Source: Sedimenticola selenatireducens DSM 17993 (lineage in GTDB: Bacteria > Pseudomonadota > Gammaproteobacteria > Chromatiales > Chromatiaceae). Taken from it: a stretch of DNA of 64,000 nt. The first letter of the stretch is position 1; each line of letters opens with the position of its first letter. The DNA is taken from NCBI RefSeq assembly GCF_000428045.1, contig NZ_ATZE01000013.1, forward strand, positions 62,001-126,000, read 5' to 3'. Shown piece after piece: positions 9,800 through 17,214 of the stretch. The position numbers and the translations under genes are program-made. The notes beneath the pieces were generated by a model. The model was not told where the DNA came from. It saw nothing but the letters and a program-made list of their open reading frames with translations, and ran no database searches.

Positions 9800-10258
9800 A
9801 TGCTCAAGACCATGCGCGTTCCTACCACTCCGCAGCGCAGCCGCATGATGTCGAGCATTCGCGGAAAGAACACCCGGCCGGAACGGATACTTCGCTCCCT
9901 CCTTTTCGCCAGGGGTTTTCGATATCGACTTCATGTGCGGGGGCTGCCCGGCTCCCCCGACCTTGTGTTCCCGAAGCGCAAAGCAGTGGTGTTCGTCCAT
10001 GGCTGCTTCTGGCACCGACATGAAGGCTGCCGCTACACAACCACTCCCAGGACCAATGAAGATTTCTGGCGGCAGAAATTCCAGGGAAATGTCGCTCGCG
10101 ACAGGCGCCATGCGGAGATGCTCCATGCTCTCGGCTGGCGCGTGGCGGTCGTCTGGGAGTGCGCCTTGAAGCACTCGGTCGAGGAGACTACGCAAGCGGT
10201 TGAGGAGTGGCTGCATGGCGATGAGGATGTCCTGGTGATTGGTCAGAGCATTGGCTAG
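9800..10258 (+). CDS. vsr: Very short patch repair (Vsr) endonuclease
   Basis: The 152-residue protein matches Vsr along its length: SRMMSSIRGKNTRPE near the N terminus, GLPGSPDLVFP with the catalytic Asp, FVHGCFWHRHEGC with the His residues and zinc ligands, and VVWECALK near the end. Vsr nicks next to the T of T:G mismatches formed when 5-methylcytosine deaminates, which fits the methyltransferase encoded next door. An upstream in-frame ATG at 9749 adds 17 residues not typical of the family. I prefer 9800 (AGGCGGA just before) with 9812 as an alternative. It runs convergent to the methyltransferase gene and both stop codons fall in the same CTAG at 10255-10258. Confidence 0.9.
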   Translation: MLKTMRVPTTPQRSRMMSSIRGKNTRPERILRSLLFARGFRYRLHVRGLPGSPDLVFPKRKAVVFVHGCFWHRHEGCRYTTTPRTNEDFWRQKFQGNVARDRRHAEMLHALGWRVAVVWECALKHSVEETTQAVEEWLHGDEDVLVIGQSIG

Positions 10259-11874
10259 CCCGCTTCGGCAAGCACCGGAAGCTGTTCTGGCAGGTTTCGC
10301 GGCACGCTTCCCGCCGGCCTCTTCTGTACGGCATCACCAGCCTGCCTCCGCCTCCTCCTGCTCATCTCGTTCAGAAGGCTACGAACGATCCTGGCCAGCT
10401 TGTGAGCAAGCAACGGAGGCACCGCATTGCCTACCTGGGTGTACTGCTCAGTGCGGTTGCCCGCGAAGACGTAGTTGTCGGGAAACGTCTGGAGCCGTGC
10501 TGCTTCCCTGACCGTGAGACTTCTGCATTGGGAGGGGTCGTAGTGGATGTAGTAGTGCCCGTCCTTGGCAATGTGAGCCACCACCGTGGTGGACGGTTCG
10601 TTCCTGCACTGCACGCGGAACCGATCCTTGAACGGGATCGTTTCGGATTCCCGATCGACATGCACATTGATGTGATCGGGAAGCAGCTTGGGAGGGAACA
10701 CATCCAGCCGTGGGCAATATCCCCATAAATGAGCGAAGCTGGCCGAGAAAAGATAGCGAGCAAGATCGGATGCCATGTGCGCGCGCGCTTCATGCTGACA
10801 GACACCACCCAGGCTTCGGTCGTGAAGCCATTGCTGAAGCTCGGTCGGCTTCTTCGGCCTTCTGTAGCCTCGTGAAATGAAGGCGCCACCGGTCGTGGTG
10901 CTGGTTGCCGCAGCGGCAAAGGCACGCATTGTCCCGATCATGACGGACTCGTTTTCTGTCCTCCATCCCTTGACGTAAGAGGGGCCAGCCTGAACAGCCT
11001 TGCGCCATGCCTCCACTGAATCGCCACGCGACAGCTTGCTGCGGATTCGGGGAAGATCGTCAATGGCCTGTTTGACCGTGACAGGCCTCGCTACTGGTGC
11101 CAGCAACTGGTGTTGAGGCATGTCCAGCCCCTTTCTCACTCCGAGCAGAATCACGCGATGCCTGCTTTGCGGGATCCCATGGCGCTCAGAATGGATAAGG
11201 TAGTCGGTGGGTTCCAGCGAACTGCCGTCGCCCTTCTTGGTGAAGGATCGGATCTCATATTCGAGCCCCTCGGTCGGCATCGAAAGATCCGCAATGATCT
11301 TCTCGAACATTGGGTCGCCGGAGTGCTTCGAGGAAAGCAGACCCTTGACATTTTCCATCACGAAGATGGTGGGCTTGTGCACTTGGATGATTCTCAGGTA
11401 TTCCCTGTAGAGGAAGTGCTTTTCATCCTTGTGAAAGTCCTTGTCGTTGGCGCGTCTGGAGCGCCCCGCCAGCGAATACGCCTGGCAGGGCGGGCCGCCG
11501 ATCAGCACCCAGGTTTCCTGCCCCTTCAGTGCAGCGCGAATTTCCCTATCAATACTGGCTTCGTCGGACTTGCCAAGCTCTAGGCACCTCGCTTCGGTGG
11601 CAGCATGCTCGAAGGCGCTGGCCACGGCAGGGATCCTGCGGAAAGCGGCCTCATCGATCTCGCCTCGTATGTAGCTGTAGTAGTGCTTGACGTCCTTGGT
11701 GCCACGCAAACGCCTGAACACTGCCCTGAGCGTCAGCGTGCGATGTGCGACAGCATCCTTTTCAATGGAAAGGGCGATCTCGAAGAATGGCTGCCGTTTG
11801 TGGCCCTGCAGGGAAGCAAATCCTTCCCCGAGCCCTCCTGGGCCAGCAAAAAGATCAATTATGGGAACTGGCAC
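10255..11874 (-). CDS. DNA (cytosine-5) methyltransferase
   Basis: The 539-residue product has the C5-methylase motifs in order: motif I IDLFAGPGGLGEGF at the N terminus, motif IV GGPPCQ with the catalytic Cys near residue 130, motif VI ENVKG (about 174), motif VIII QSRHRV, and motif X QVGNAVPP near the end. I chose GTG at 11874 because AAGGGGAGG lies about 9 bases upstream and motif I then begins where the family usually starts. The open frame extends another 77 residues upstream but reads through the helix-turn-helix gene. It probably protects host DNA for the neighbouring restriction genes and creates the 5mC whose deamination Vsr repairs. The recognition site cannot be predicted from this reading. 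Confidence 0.92.
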   Translation of the reverse strand: MPVPIIDLFAGPGGLGEGFASLQGHKRQPFFEIALSIEKDAVAHRTLTLRAVFRRLRGTKDVKHYYSYIRGEIDEAAFRRIPAVASAFEHAATEARCLELGKSDEASIDREIRAALKGQETWVLIGGPPCQAYSLAGRSRRANDKDFHKDEKHFLYREYLRIIQVHKPTIFVMENVKGLLSSKHSGDPMFEKIIADLSMPTEGLEYEIRSFTKKGDGSSLEPTDYLIHSERHGIPQSRHRVILLGVRKGLDMPQHQLLAPVARPVTVKQAIDDLPRIRSKLSRGDSVEAWRKAVQAGPSYVKGWRTENESVMIGTMRAFAAAATSTTTGGAFISRGYRRPKKPTELQQWLHDRSLGGVCQHEARAHMASDLARYLFSASFAHLWGYCPRLDVFPPKLLPDHINVHVDRESETIPFKDRFRVQCRNEPSTTVVAHIAKDGHYYIHYDPSQCRSLTVREAARLQTFPDNYVFAGNRTEQYTQVGNAVPPLLAHKLARIVRSLLNEMSRRRRRQAGDAVQKRPAGSVPRNLPEQLPVLAEAG

Positions 11875-11935
11875 GCCAGCAATCCTCCCCTTGGTTCTTT
11901 CCCGAATGTGATTCGGTTGCTGATTTGGTGCACGC

Positions 11936-12136
11936 TCACTCTGCCTCCGGCTTCTTCTTGCTGATGCTTTCGGCGATCCACCGATCCAGCTCCGAGCGGC
12001 GAAAGCGCCAGGTTCCCCCAAGCTTGAACGCCGGAATCTCGCCTTTCTGGGCAAGGCGATAGACCGTCCGTTTCCCGGCTTTGAGGTAGGCCGCGACCTC
12101 CTCAAGCGTGAGGATCTCGCTCTCGACTTCAGTCAT
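11936..12136 (-). CDS. Small helix-turn-helix (excisionase/MerR-like HTH_17) protein
   Basis: The 66-residue protein has the classic single-domain pattern LTLEEVAAYLKAGKRTVYRL followed by KLGGTWRFRRSELDRWI, which is the HTH_17 winged-helix fold seen in excisionases and small DNA-binding regulators. It lies 61 bases upstream of the methyltransferase and in the same direction, so it is likely co-transcribed. It may control the defence genes, as C-proteins and excisionase-like factors do in other cassettes. The open frame continues upstream, where residues such as ELASTYRSLVELAKLG also look protein-like, so a longer form is possible. The ATG at 12136 gives the usual family length. Confidence 0.75.
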   Translation of the reverse strand: MTEVESEILTLEEVAAYLKAGKRTVYRLAQKGEIPAFKLGGTWRFRRSELDRWIAESISKKKPEAE

Positions 12137-12360
12137 CCGGAAACCATCCGATCTGGCCTTTCGTTGATTACGATTGCCAAGTTTAGCCAATTCTACCAAG
12201 CTGCGGTAGGTGCTGGCCAACTCCACAATCCCGGGAGCATTGGACGGTTGATCGCCAGCTCGCCCCGGAAATCCGGTCATGCCGTAGTTCCCATTCCCTG
12301 CGGCGCAAAGCGAGAGCGCGCCACAGCATCTGGCCATCCGCTTCAACGGGGAATGGCACG

Positions 12361-12726
12361 ATGGGACAGACCAACCGCCGCGCATCCGCATGGCCTTCGC
12401 TGGCCGTGCTGTTGGCCGTGTTGCTCTCGGCCATGCAACCCGCCATCGCCGACGACACCCCGGAGCGTGAGCAGCTCGCCGCGCTCGCCCGCCAACTCGA
12501 CCTGATCGACCGCCTCGCCGAGCACGCCGCCCATACCGCTCCGCAGGAACGCGCCCGCTACCACTTCGACTACGCCCGGCTGCGCGCGGACCTGAAGCGC
12601 GTTCGCGCCGGCCTGCAGGACTACCTCGTGCCCCAGCGTGCCCAGCCGCGCGATCCCGTCCCGCTGGTCGGCGATTACGTCCGCCGTGACCGCGCCGACG
12701 ACGAGGACGAGGAGCCATCGCCATGA
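12361..12726 (+). CDS. ICE protein, RAQPRD family
   Basis: The 121-residue exported protein has an N-terminal signal peptide (hydrophobic stretch ending near AIADD) and the defining RAQPRDPVPLVGDY motif close to the C terminus. The family (TIGR01690) marks the beginning of a transfer-gene block in ICEs of the PFL_47xx type; its exact role in mating-pair formation is not known to me. GGGGAA lies a short distance before the ATG. The gene starts a run of plus-strand genes with overlapping or nearly touching ends, consistent with one operon. The 224 bases between this gene and the helix-turn-helix gene presumably hold divergent promoters. Confidence 0.9.
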   Translation: MGQTNRRASAWPSLAVLLAVLLSAMQPAIADDTPEREQLAALARQLDLIDRLAEHAAHTAPQERARYHFDYARLRADLKRVRAGLQDYLVPQRAQPRDPVPLVGDYVRRDRADDEDEEPSP

Positions 12727-12962
12727 CGCCCTCTGCCGATCAGGTCGCCGCCTTCCAGGCCAACGGCGGCTTTGCGCCTTCGGCCGTCTCTGCCGTGGTG
12801 CTGGGCTTCGTGTTCGCCGTGTTGCTGCTGTGGGGCGTGTGGGCCATGCGCACCGCCTACGTCGGCTGGGCCGAGCACCGCATCACCGAACGTCAGTTCC
12901 TCGCCGTCGTCGTGCGCTTCGTGGCGATGTACCTGGTGCTGACCTTCTTCCTCCTCTCCTGA
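12723..12962 (+). CDS. ICE membrane protein, TIGR03758 (PFL_4701-type)
   Basis: The 79-residue protein has two membrane segments (around residues 18-40 and 60-78) separated by a short polar loop, the usual shape of the TIGR03758/DUF3262 proteins found at this position in related ICEs. Its ATG overlaps the RAQPRD stop (ATGA). It is probably an inner-membrane component of the mating-pair apparatus. Position and size support the call more than any single motif. Confidence 0.8.
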   Translation: MTPSADQVAAFQANGGFAPSAVSAVVLGFVFAVLLLWGVWAMRTAYVGWAEHRITERQFLAVVVRFVAMYLVLTFFLLS

Positions 12963-12984
12963 CCGTCACGAAAGGCCATACGCC

Positions 12985-13353
12985 ATGAACACGCCACCGA
13001 CATCCCATCGCATTCCGTCCCGCATCGCCGCACCGCTGCTGCCGCTGGTGCTCGCGGGCCTGCCGCTGTCGGCCTTCGCGCAGGGCCTGCCGACCATGGA
13101 AGACCCATCGCGCGGCCAGGGCAGCGGCATCCTGCAGACCTTGCAGAACTACGGCTACGACATCGTGCTGCTGATCGCGCTGCTCGTGGTCGCCTCGATG
13201 TTCGTCGGTGTCTGCTATCACGCCTACACCCGCTACTCGGAGATCCACACCGGCCGCGCCACCTGGGGCCAGTTCGGCCTGACGGTCGCCGTGGGCGCGA
13301 TCCTGCTGGTGGTCGGCATCTGGCTGCTCACCAAGGCCACCGGCGTGCTGTAA
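12985..13353 (+). CDS. ICE pilin-like membrane protein, TIGR03745 (PFL_4702-type)
   Basis: The 122-residue protein has a cleavable signal (ending near LSAFAQG) and two membrane helices (around 52-75 and 95-118) connected by a short loop. This is the layout of VirB2/TraA-like prepilins and of the TIGR03745 (DUF2976) family. It is followed 12 bases later by the TIGR03750 gene. It likely forms the conjugative pilus or a pilus-like channel element. The gene order matches the conserved ICE block. Confidence 0.8.
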   Translation: MNTPPTSHRIPSRIAAPLLPLVLAGLPLSAFAQGLPTMEDPSRGQGSGILQTLQNYGYDIVLLIALLVVASMFVGVCYHAYTRYSEIHTGRATWGQFGLTVAVGAILLVVGIWLLTKATGVL

Positions 13354-13365
13354 GGGCGGCAAGCG

Positions 13366-13776
13366 ATGACTGTCTCTTCGGAGAGCCCGCACGACACGCT
13401 GGTGACCTTCCTGCCGCACCGACTGAATCGCCAGCCGGTGGTCGTGCGCGGGCTGACCGCCGACGAGTTGTGGATCTGCGCCGGCCTGTCGGCCGCAGCC
13501 GGGTTCGCGCTCGGCCTGCCCTTGGCCTGGCTCACGCACAGCATCGCCATGGTGCCCACGCTGATCGTCGCCGGCATCGCGTTGGGCGTCTTTGTCGGCG
13601 GAGGCTTCCTGCGCGCGCAGAAGCGCGGCCGGCCCGACACCTGGCTGTACCGGCAGCTCCAATGGCGGTTGGCCCTGCGGCATCCGGCGCTGGCGGCGCT
13701 CCTGGGCGGGCAGCGCCTCATCACCCGCTCGGGCTACTGGACTACCCGGCGCAACACCGATCGAGGGGCGCCATGA
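13366..13776 (+). CDS. ICE membrane protein, TIGR03750 (VirB3/TraL-like)
   Basis: The 136-residue protein starts with a short cytosolic part containing FLPHRLNRQPVV, then two closely spaced membrane helices (about 38-56 and 61-80) and a basic C-terminal tail. This matches the TIGR03750/DUF3487 family, considered VirB3/TraL-like. VirB3-type proteins partner the VirB4 ATPase, which is encoded further along (17214-20102). The stop codon overlaps the next start (ATGA at 13773-13776). Confidence 0.8.
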   Translation: MTVSSESPHDTLVTFLPHRLNRQPVVVRGLTADELWICAGLSAAAGFALGLPLAWLTHSIAMVPTLIVAGIALGVFVGGGFLRAQKRGRPDTWLYRQLQWRLALRHPALAALLGGQRLITRSGYWTTRRNTDRGAP

Positions 13777-14465
13777 GCCGTTTCAAGAACGAGGTTGCGC
13801 ACCTGCAGGCGCACGTGAAGACGTTGCGTCTGGGGGCCGGCGCGCTGTTCGTGGTGGCGCTGCTGCTCGGCTTCGGTTGGTGGAGTGCGCCGAAGAGTCT
13901 CACCATCCATGTGCCGCCGGATCTGCGCTCGGGCAGCACGCGCAAGTGGTGGGACGTGCCGCCCGAGAGCGTGTATGCCTTCTCGTTCTACATCTGGCAG
14001 CAGGTACAGCGCTGGCCCACGAACGGCGAAGAAGACTATCCGCGCAACCTGCGCGCGCTGTCGGCCTACCTGACGCCGAGCTGCCGGGCCTTCCTGCAAC
14101 AGGACTACGAGTACCGGCGCGCCAGTGGCGAGCTGCGTCAGCGCGTGCGTGGCATCTACGAGATTCCCGGCCGCGGCTACGGCGATGATCCGGCCACGCG
14201 CGTCAAGGTGGTCTCCGACCGCGATTGGATCGTCACGCTCGACGTGAGCGCGGACGAATACTACGGCTCCGAGCAGGTCAAGCGCGCCCTGGTGCGCTAC
14301 CCCATCAAGGTCGTCCGGCTGGACATCGACCCGGAGCACAACCCCTTCGGCCTGGCGCTGGACTGCTACGCCGGCGCACCCCAGCGCATCGAACCGCCGC
14401 CGACGCCGACCCAGGCCGGCGCGCCCGCCAACGCCTCCGGCCATCTGCAGGGAGACTCCCCATGA
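13773..14465 (+). CDS. ICE protein PFL_4703 family (TIGR03746, TraE/VirB8-like)
   Basis: The 230-residue protein has an N-terminal membrane anchor (about residues 20-40, ALFVVALLLGFGWW) followed by a periplasmic domain with PESVYAFSFYIWQQ and SAYLTPSCRAFL, typical of TIGR03746 (DUF2895). By position and topology it corresponds to VirB8/TraE, a scaffold of the secretion channel. A longer in-frame extension upstream (from 13470) reads through the TIGR03750 gene and is rejected. The ATG at 13773 overlaps the previous stop. Confidence 0.85.
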   Translation: MSRFKNEVAHLQAHVKTLRLGAGALFVVALLLGFGWWSAPKSLTIHVPPDLRSGSTRKWWDVPPESVYAFSFYIWQQVQRWPTNGEEDYPRNLRALSAYLTPSCRAFLQQDYEYRRASGELRQRVRGIYEIPGRGYGDDPATRVKVVSDRDWIVTLDVSADEYYGSEQVKRALVRYPIKVVRLDIDPEHNPFGLALDCYAGAPQRIEPPPTPTQAGAPANASGHLQGDSP

Positions 14466-15376
14466 AGCCCATTGCCTTGTCGGCCCTGGCCGGCGTCCTG
14501 CTGATCCTCGGTGTCGTGCCGGCCAGCCAGGCCGTGGAAATCCTGCGCTGGGAGCGCCTGCCCCTGCCGGTGCCGCTGGTGGTCGGCCAGGAGCGCGTGG
14601 TCTTCATCGACCGCAATGTGCGCGTCGGCGTGCCGGCCAGCGTCGGCGATCACCTGCGCGTGCAGAGTGCCGGCGGCGCGATCTACCTGCGGGCGAGCGA
14701 GCCGATTCCGCCCACGCGGCTGCAACTGCAGGACGTGGAATCCGGCGCGCTGATCCTGCTCGACATCGCCGCCGAGCCGGCGAAGGACGGTCAGGCGCCG
14801 CTGGAGCCGGTGCGCATCGTGGAAGCGGAAGCCCCCGCGAAGCGCTACGGCGGCGGTGCGGCAAGCGGCGCGGACGAGCAGGCCGACGCGCCCGCAGACA
14901 AATCCGTTCCCCGGCGCGAGACGCCGGTACCGGTCGTGCTGACGCGCCATGCCGCACAGAACCTGTACGCGCCGCTGCGCACCGTCGAGCCGGTCGCCGG
15001 CATCGGGCGCGTGAACCTGCGCCGTGGCCTCGCACTGGACACCTTGCTGCCGACGTTGCCGGTGCACGCGCGGGCACTGGCCGCGTGGCGCCTGGAAGAC
15101 CAGTGGGTGACGGCCGTGCGCCTCACCAACACCTCGGCGCGCTGGCTCGACCTCGACCCGCGCGCCCTGCAGGGGAACTTCGTGGCGGCGACCTTCCAGC
15201 ATCCGAACCTGGGGCCGGCCGGCACCGCGTCCGACACCACGGTGCTCTACCTGGTCACGCGCGGCCACGGCCTGGCCGAGTCGCTGCTGCCGGCGCTGAG
15301 CCCGATCGATGCCACCGCGAACCTGCCGCCGGCCGCCGCGGCCGGCTCGACCGGAGGAGCGCGCGATGAAAAGTAA
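14462..15376 (+). CDS. ICE protein PFL_4704 family (TIGR03749, TraK/VirB9-like)
   Basis: The 304-residue secreted protein begins with a signal peptide (VLLILGVVPASQAVEIL) and continues as a beta-rich periplasmic domain with LPLPVPLVVGQERVVFID and RLTNTSARWLDLDPRALQGN. It matches the TIGR03749 (DUF3438) family, in the place of VirB9/TraK in the core complex. The start overlaps the previous gene by 4 bases, and its end overlaps the VirB10-like gene by 11 bases. Confidence 0.85.
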   Translation: MKPIALSALAGVLLILGVVPASQAVEILRWERLPLPVPLVVGQERVVFIDRNVRVGVPASVGDHLRVQSAGGAIYLRASEPIPPTRLQLQDVESGALILLDIAAEPAKDGQAPLEPVRIVEAEAPAKRYGGGAASGADEQADAPADKSVPRRETPVPVVLTRHAAQNLYAPLRTVEPVAGIGRVNLRRGLALDTLLPTLPVHARALAAWRLEDQWVTAVRLTNTSARWLDLDPRALQGNFVAATFQHPNLGPAGTASDTTVLYLVTRGHGLAESLLPALSPIDATANLPPAAAAGSTGGARDEK

Positions 15377-16799
15377 TCCGTTGCTCAAGTGGCTGCTGAT
15401 CCCGATGGCGCTGCTGCTGGTGTTCGTCGGCATCAAGCTGTTCTCCGGCGCGCCCGGCGGCCAGCCCGCTCCCAAGGGCGCGGCCAGTACGCTCACGCCC
15501 GAGGAGATGAAAGCCCTGGGCATCGCTGGCGACACGCCGCGCGATACCGTCGCCACGCTGGTGGCCCAGGTGAAGCAGTTGCGCACCGAGCTGCAGAGCG
15601 CGCTGGGCGACAACAAGCAGCACAAGGCCGAGAACGAGCGCCTGCGCGCGCGGGAAAGCGCGATCGACCAACGCATCCAGAGCGCGCTGGAAGGCGAGCG
15701 CAGCCGCCTGGAGCAGGAGCGCAATCAGGTGGCCAGCGACAGGCAGCAGACCCAGGGGCTGCTGCAGGATCTGCAGCGGCAACTGGACGGCCTTTCCGGC
15801 AAGGGTGGCCCGTCCGATCTGCCCGTCGGGCTGGGGCTCGAAGAGGGTGACGGCCAGCGCTTCAACCGCGGCGTCGCTAGCACGCAGTGGGTCGAGCCCG
15901 ACGATGCCAAGGTCGACGCCAAGAACAGCAGCAAGGAGCCGAGCTTTCCCCTGAGCTTCGGGCCGGCCCAGAAAAGCCTGTCGGCCGCAGTGGAATCCGT
16001 CGCCGACGTCGGCAGCCGCGCGGTGGGCGCATCCACGAAGGCTGTCTACACCGTGCCGTCGAACTCGACGCTCATGGGGTCGATTGCCATGACGGCGCTG
16101 ATCGGGCGCGTGCCAATCGATGGAACCGTCAACGATCCCTATCCGTTCAAGGTGCTGATCGGCCCGGACAACCTCACGGCCAACGGCATCGACATCCCCG
16201 ACGTGGCCGGCGCCGTGGTCAGCGGCACGGCCTCGGGCGACTGGACGCTCTCGTGCGTGCGCGGGCAAATCCGCTCGGTCACGTTCGTGTTCCAGGACGG
16301 CACCATCCGCACGGTGCCGGAGGACAGCAGCAAGGGCGGCAGCAGCGGCGGCAACTCGGGGCACAACGGCGCCAGCATCCAAGGCGGTCTGGGCTGGATC
16401 AGCGACCCCTACGGCATTCCCTGCGTCAGCGGCGAGCGGCGCAGCAACGCCCAGCAGTACCTGGGCAGCCAGGCGCTCATCACCGCGGCCGGCGCCGGCG
16501 CGGCCTCGCTCATCAAGTCCGACAACGGCAGCGTGGCCGTGGTCGCCAACAGCAACGGCTCGCTGGGCACCGTCGGCATCAGCGGCAACGAAGCGATGGG
16601 CCGCATCCTCGCGGGCGGCGTGCGCGACATGGCCGATTGGGTCAACAAGCTCTACGGCCAGGCCTTCGCGGCGGTCTACGTGCAGCCGGGCGCCAAAGTG
16701 GCCGTGCACCTGGAGCAGCCGCTCGACATCGACTACGACGCCAAGGGGCGTCGGGTCCACCACCGCACCGGAGAAGCCCATGCCTCGGATCTGGATTGA
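15366..16799 (+). CDS. ICE protein PFL_4705 family (TIGR03752, TraB/VirB10-like)
   Basis: The 477-residue protein has an N-terminal membrane helix (about 9-27), then a coiled-coil stretch (roughly residues 55-140, rich in Glu, Gln and Arg), and a C-terminal domain with SNSTLMGSIAMTALIGRVP and a Ser/Gly-rich loop. This is the VirB10/TraB plan: inner-membrane anchor, periplasmic coiled coil and outer-membrane barrel-forming part. The ATG at 15366 is chosen because upstream in-frame codons overlap the preceding gene. The 3' end overlaps the lipoprotein gene by 20 bases. Confidence 0.88.
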   Translation: MKSNPLLKWLLIPMALLLVFVGIKLFSGAPGGQPAPKGAASTLTPEEMKALGIAGDTPRDTVATLVAQVKQLRTELQSALGDNKQHKAENERLRARESAIDQRIQSALEGERSRLEQERNQVASDRQQTQGLLQDLQRQLDGLSGKGGPSDLPVGLGLEEGDGQRFNRGVASTQWVEPDDAKVDAKNSSKEPSFPLSFGPAQKSLSAAVESVADVGSRAVGASTKAVYTVPSNSTLMGSIAMTALIGRVPIDGTVNDPYPFKVLIGPDNLTANGIDIPDVAGAVVSGTASGDWTLSCVRGQIRSVTFVFQDGTIRTVPEDSSKGGSSGGNSGHNGASIQGGLGWISDPYGIPCVSGERRSNAQQYLGSQALITAAGAGAASLIKSDNGSVAVVANSNGSLGTVGISGNEAMGRILAGGVRDMADWVNKLYGQAFAAVYVQPGAKVAVHLEQPLDIDYDAKGRRVHHRTGEAHASDLD

Positions 16800-17214
16800 C
16801 GCGGCCGCCGTGCTGCTGGCGGCCACCCTGCTCGGCGGCTGCGCCACCAGCAAGGAGAAGCTGCTGCCGCACGGCGACAGCACCATGCTCGACATCTGGC
16901 ATCAGGAGACCGGCGGCAGCGCAGGCGGGGGCCAAGCTGCGCGGCAACTGCTCGACGCGCGCCAGGGCCTGCGCCGGCCGCTGGCCGATGCCGATGTGCA
17001 GGCGGCGCCCGGCGTGCAGGCGCGCTACACCCGCACCGCGCAGAACGAGATTTACCGCCAGTTCCACCGCCTGCCGAACCCCGACCTGGTGATGTACGTG
17101 TTCCCGCACCTGGCGGGCACCGACCCGGTGCCGGTGCCCGGCTACAGCACGGTGTTCCCGCTCTACCAGCGCGTGCAGTACGCGATGCCGGGCGAGCGCG
17201 TGGAGGACTATTGA
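16780..17214 (+). CDS. Conjugative transfer lipoprotein, TIGR03751 (VirB7/TraV-like)
   Basis: The 144-residue protein has a clear lipobox (LLGGC, Cys about residue 23) after a hydrophobic signal, and the family pattern LLPHGDSTMLDIWH and FHRLPNPDLVMYVFPHL. It should be anchored in the outer membrane and stabilise the VirB9/VirB10-like core, as VirB7/TraV does. It overlaps the genes on both sides, the downstream one by sharing an A (TGATG at 17212-17216). Confidence 0.87.
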   Translation: MPRIWIDAAAVLLAATLLGGCATSKEKLLPHGDSTMLDIWHQETGGSAGGGQAARQLLDARQGLRRPLADADVQAAPGVQARYTRTAQNEIYRQFHRLPNPDLVMYVFPHLAGTDPVPVPGYSTVFPLYQRVQYAMPGERVEDY

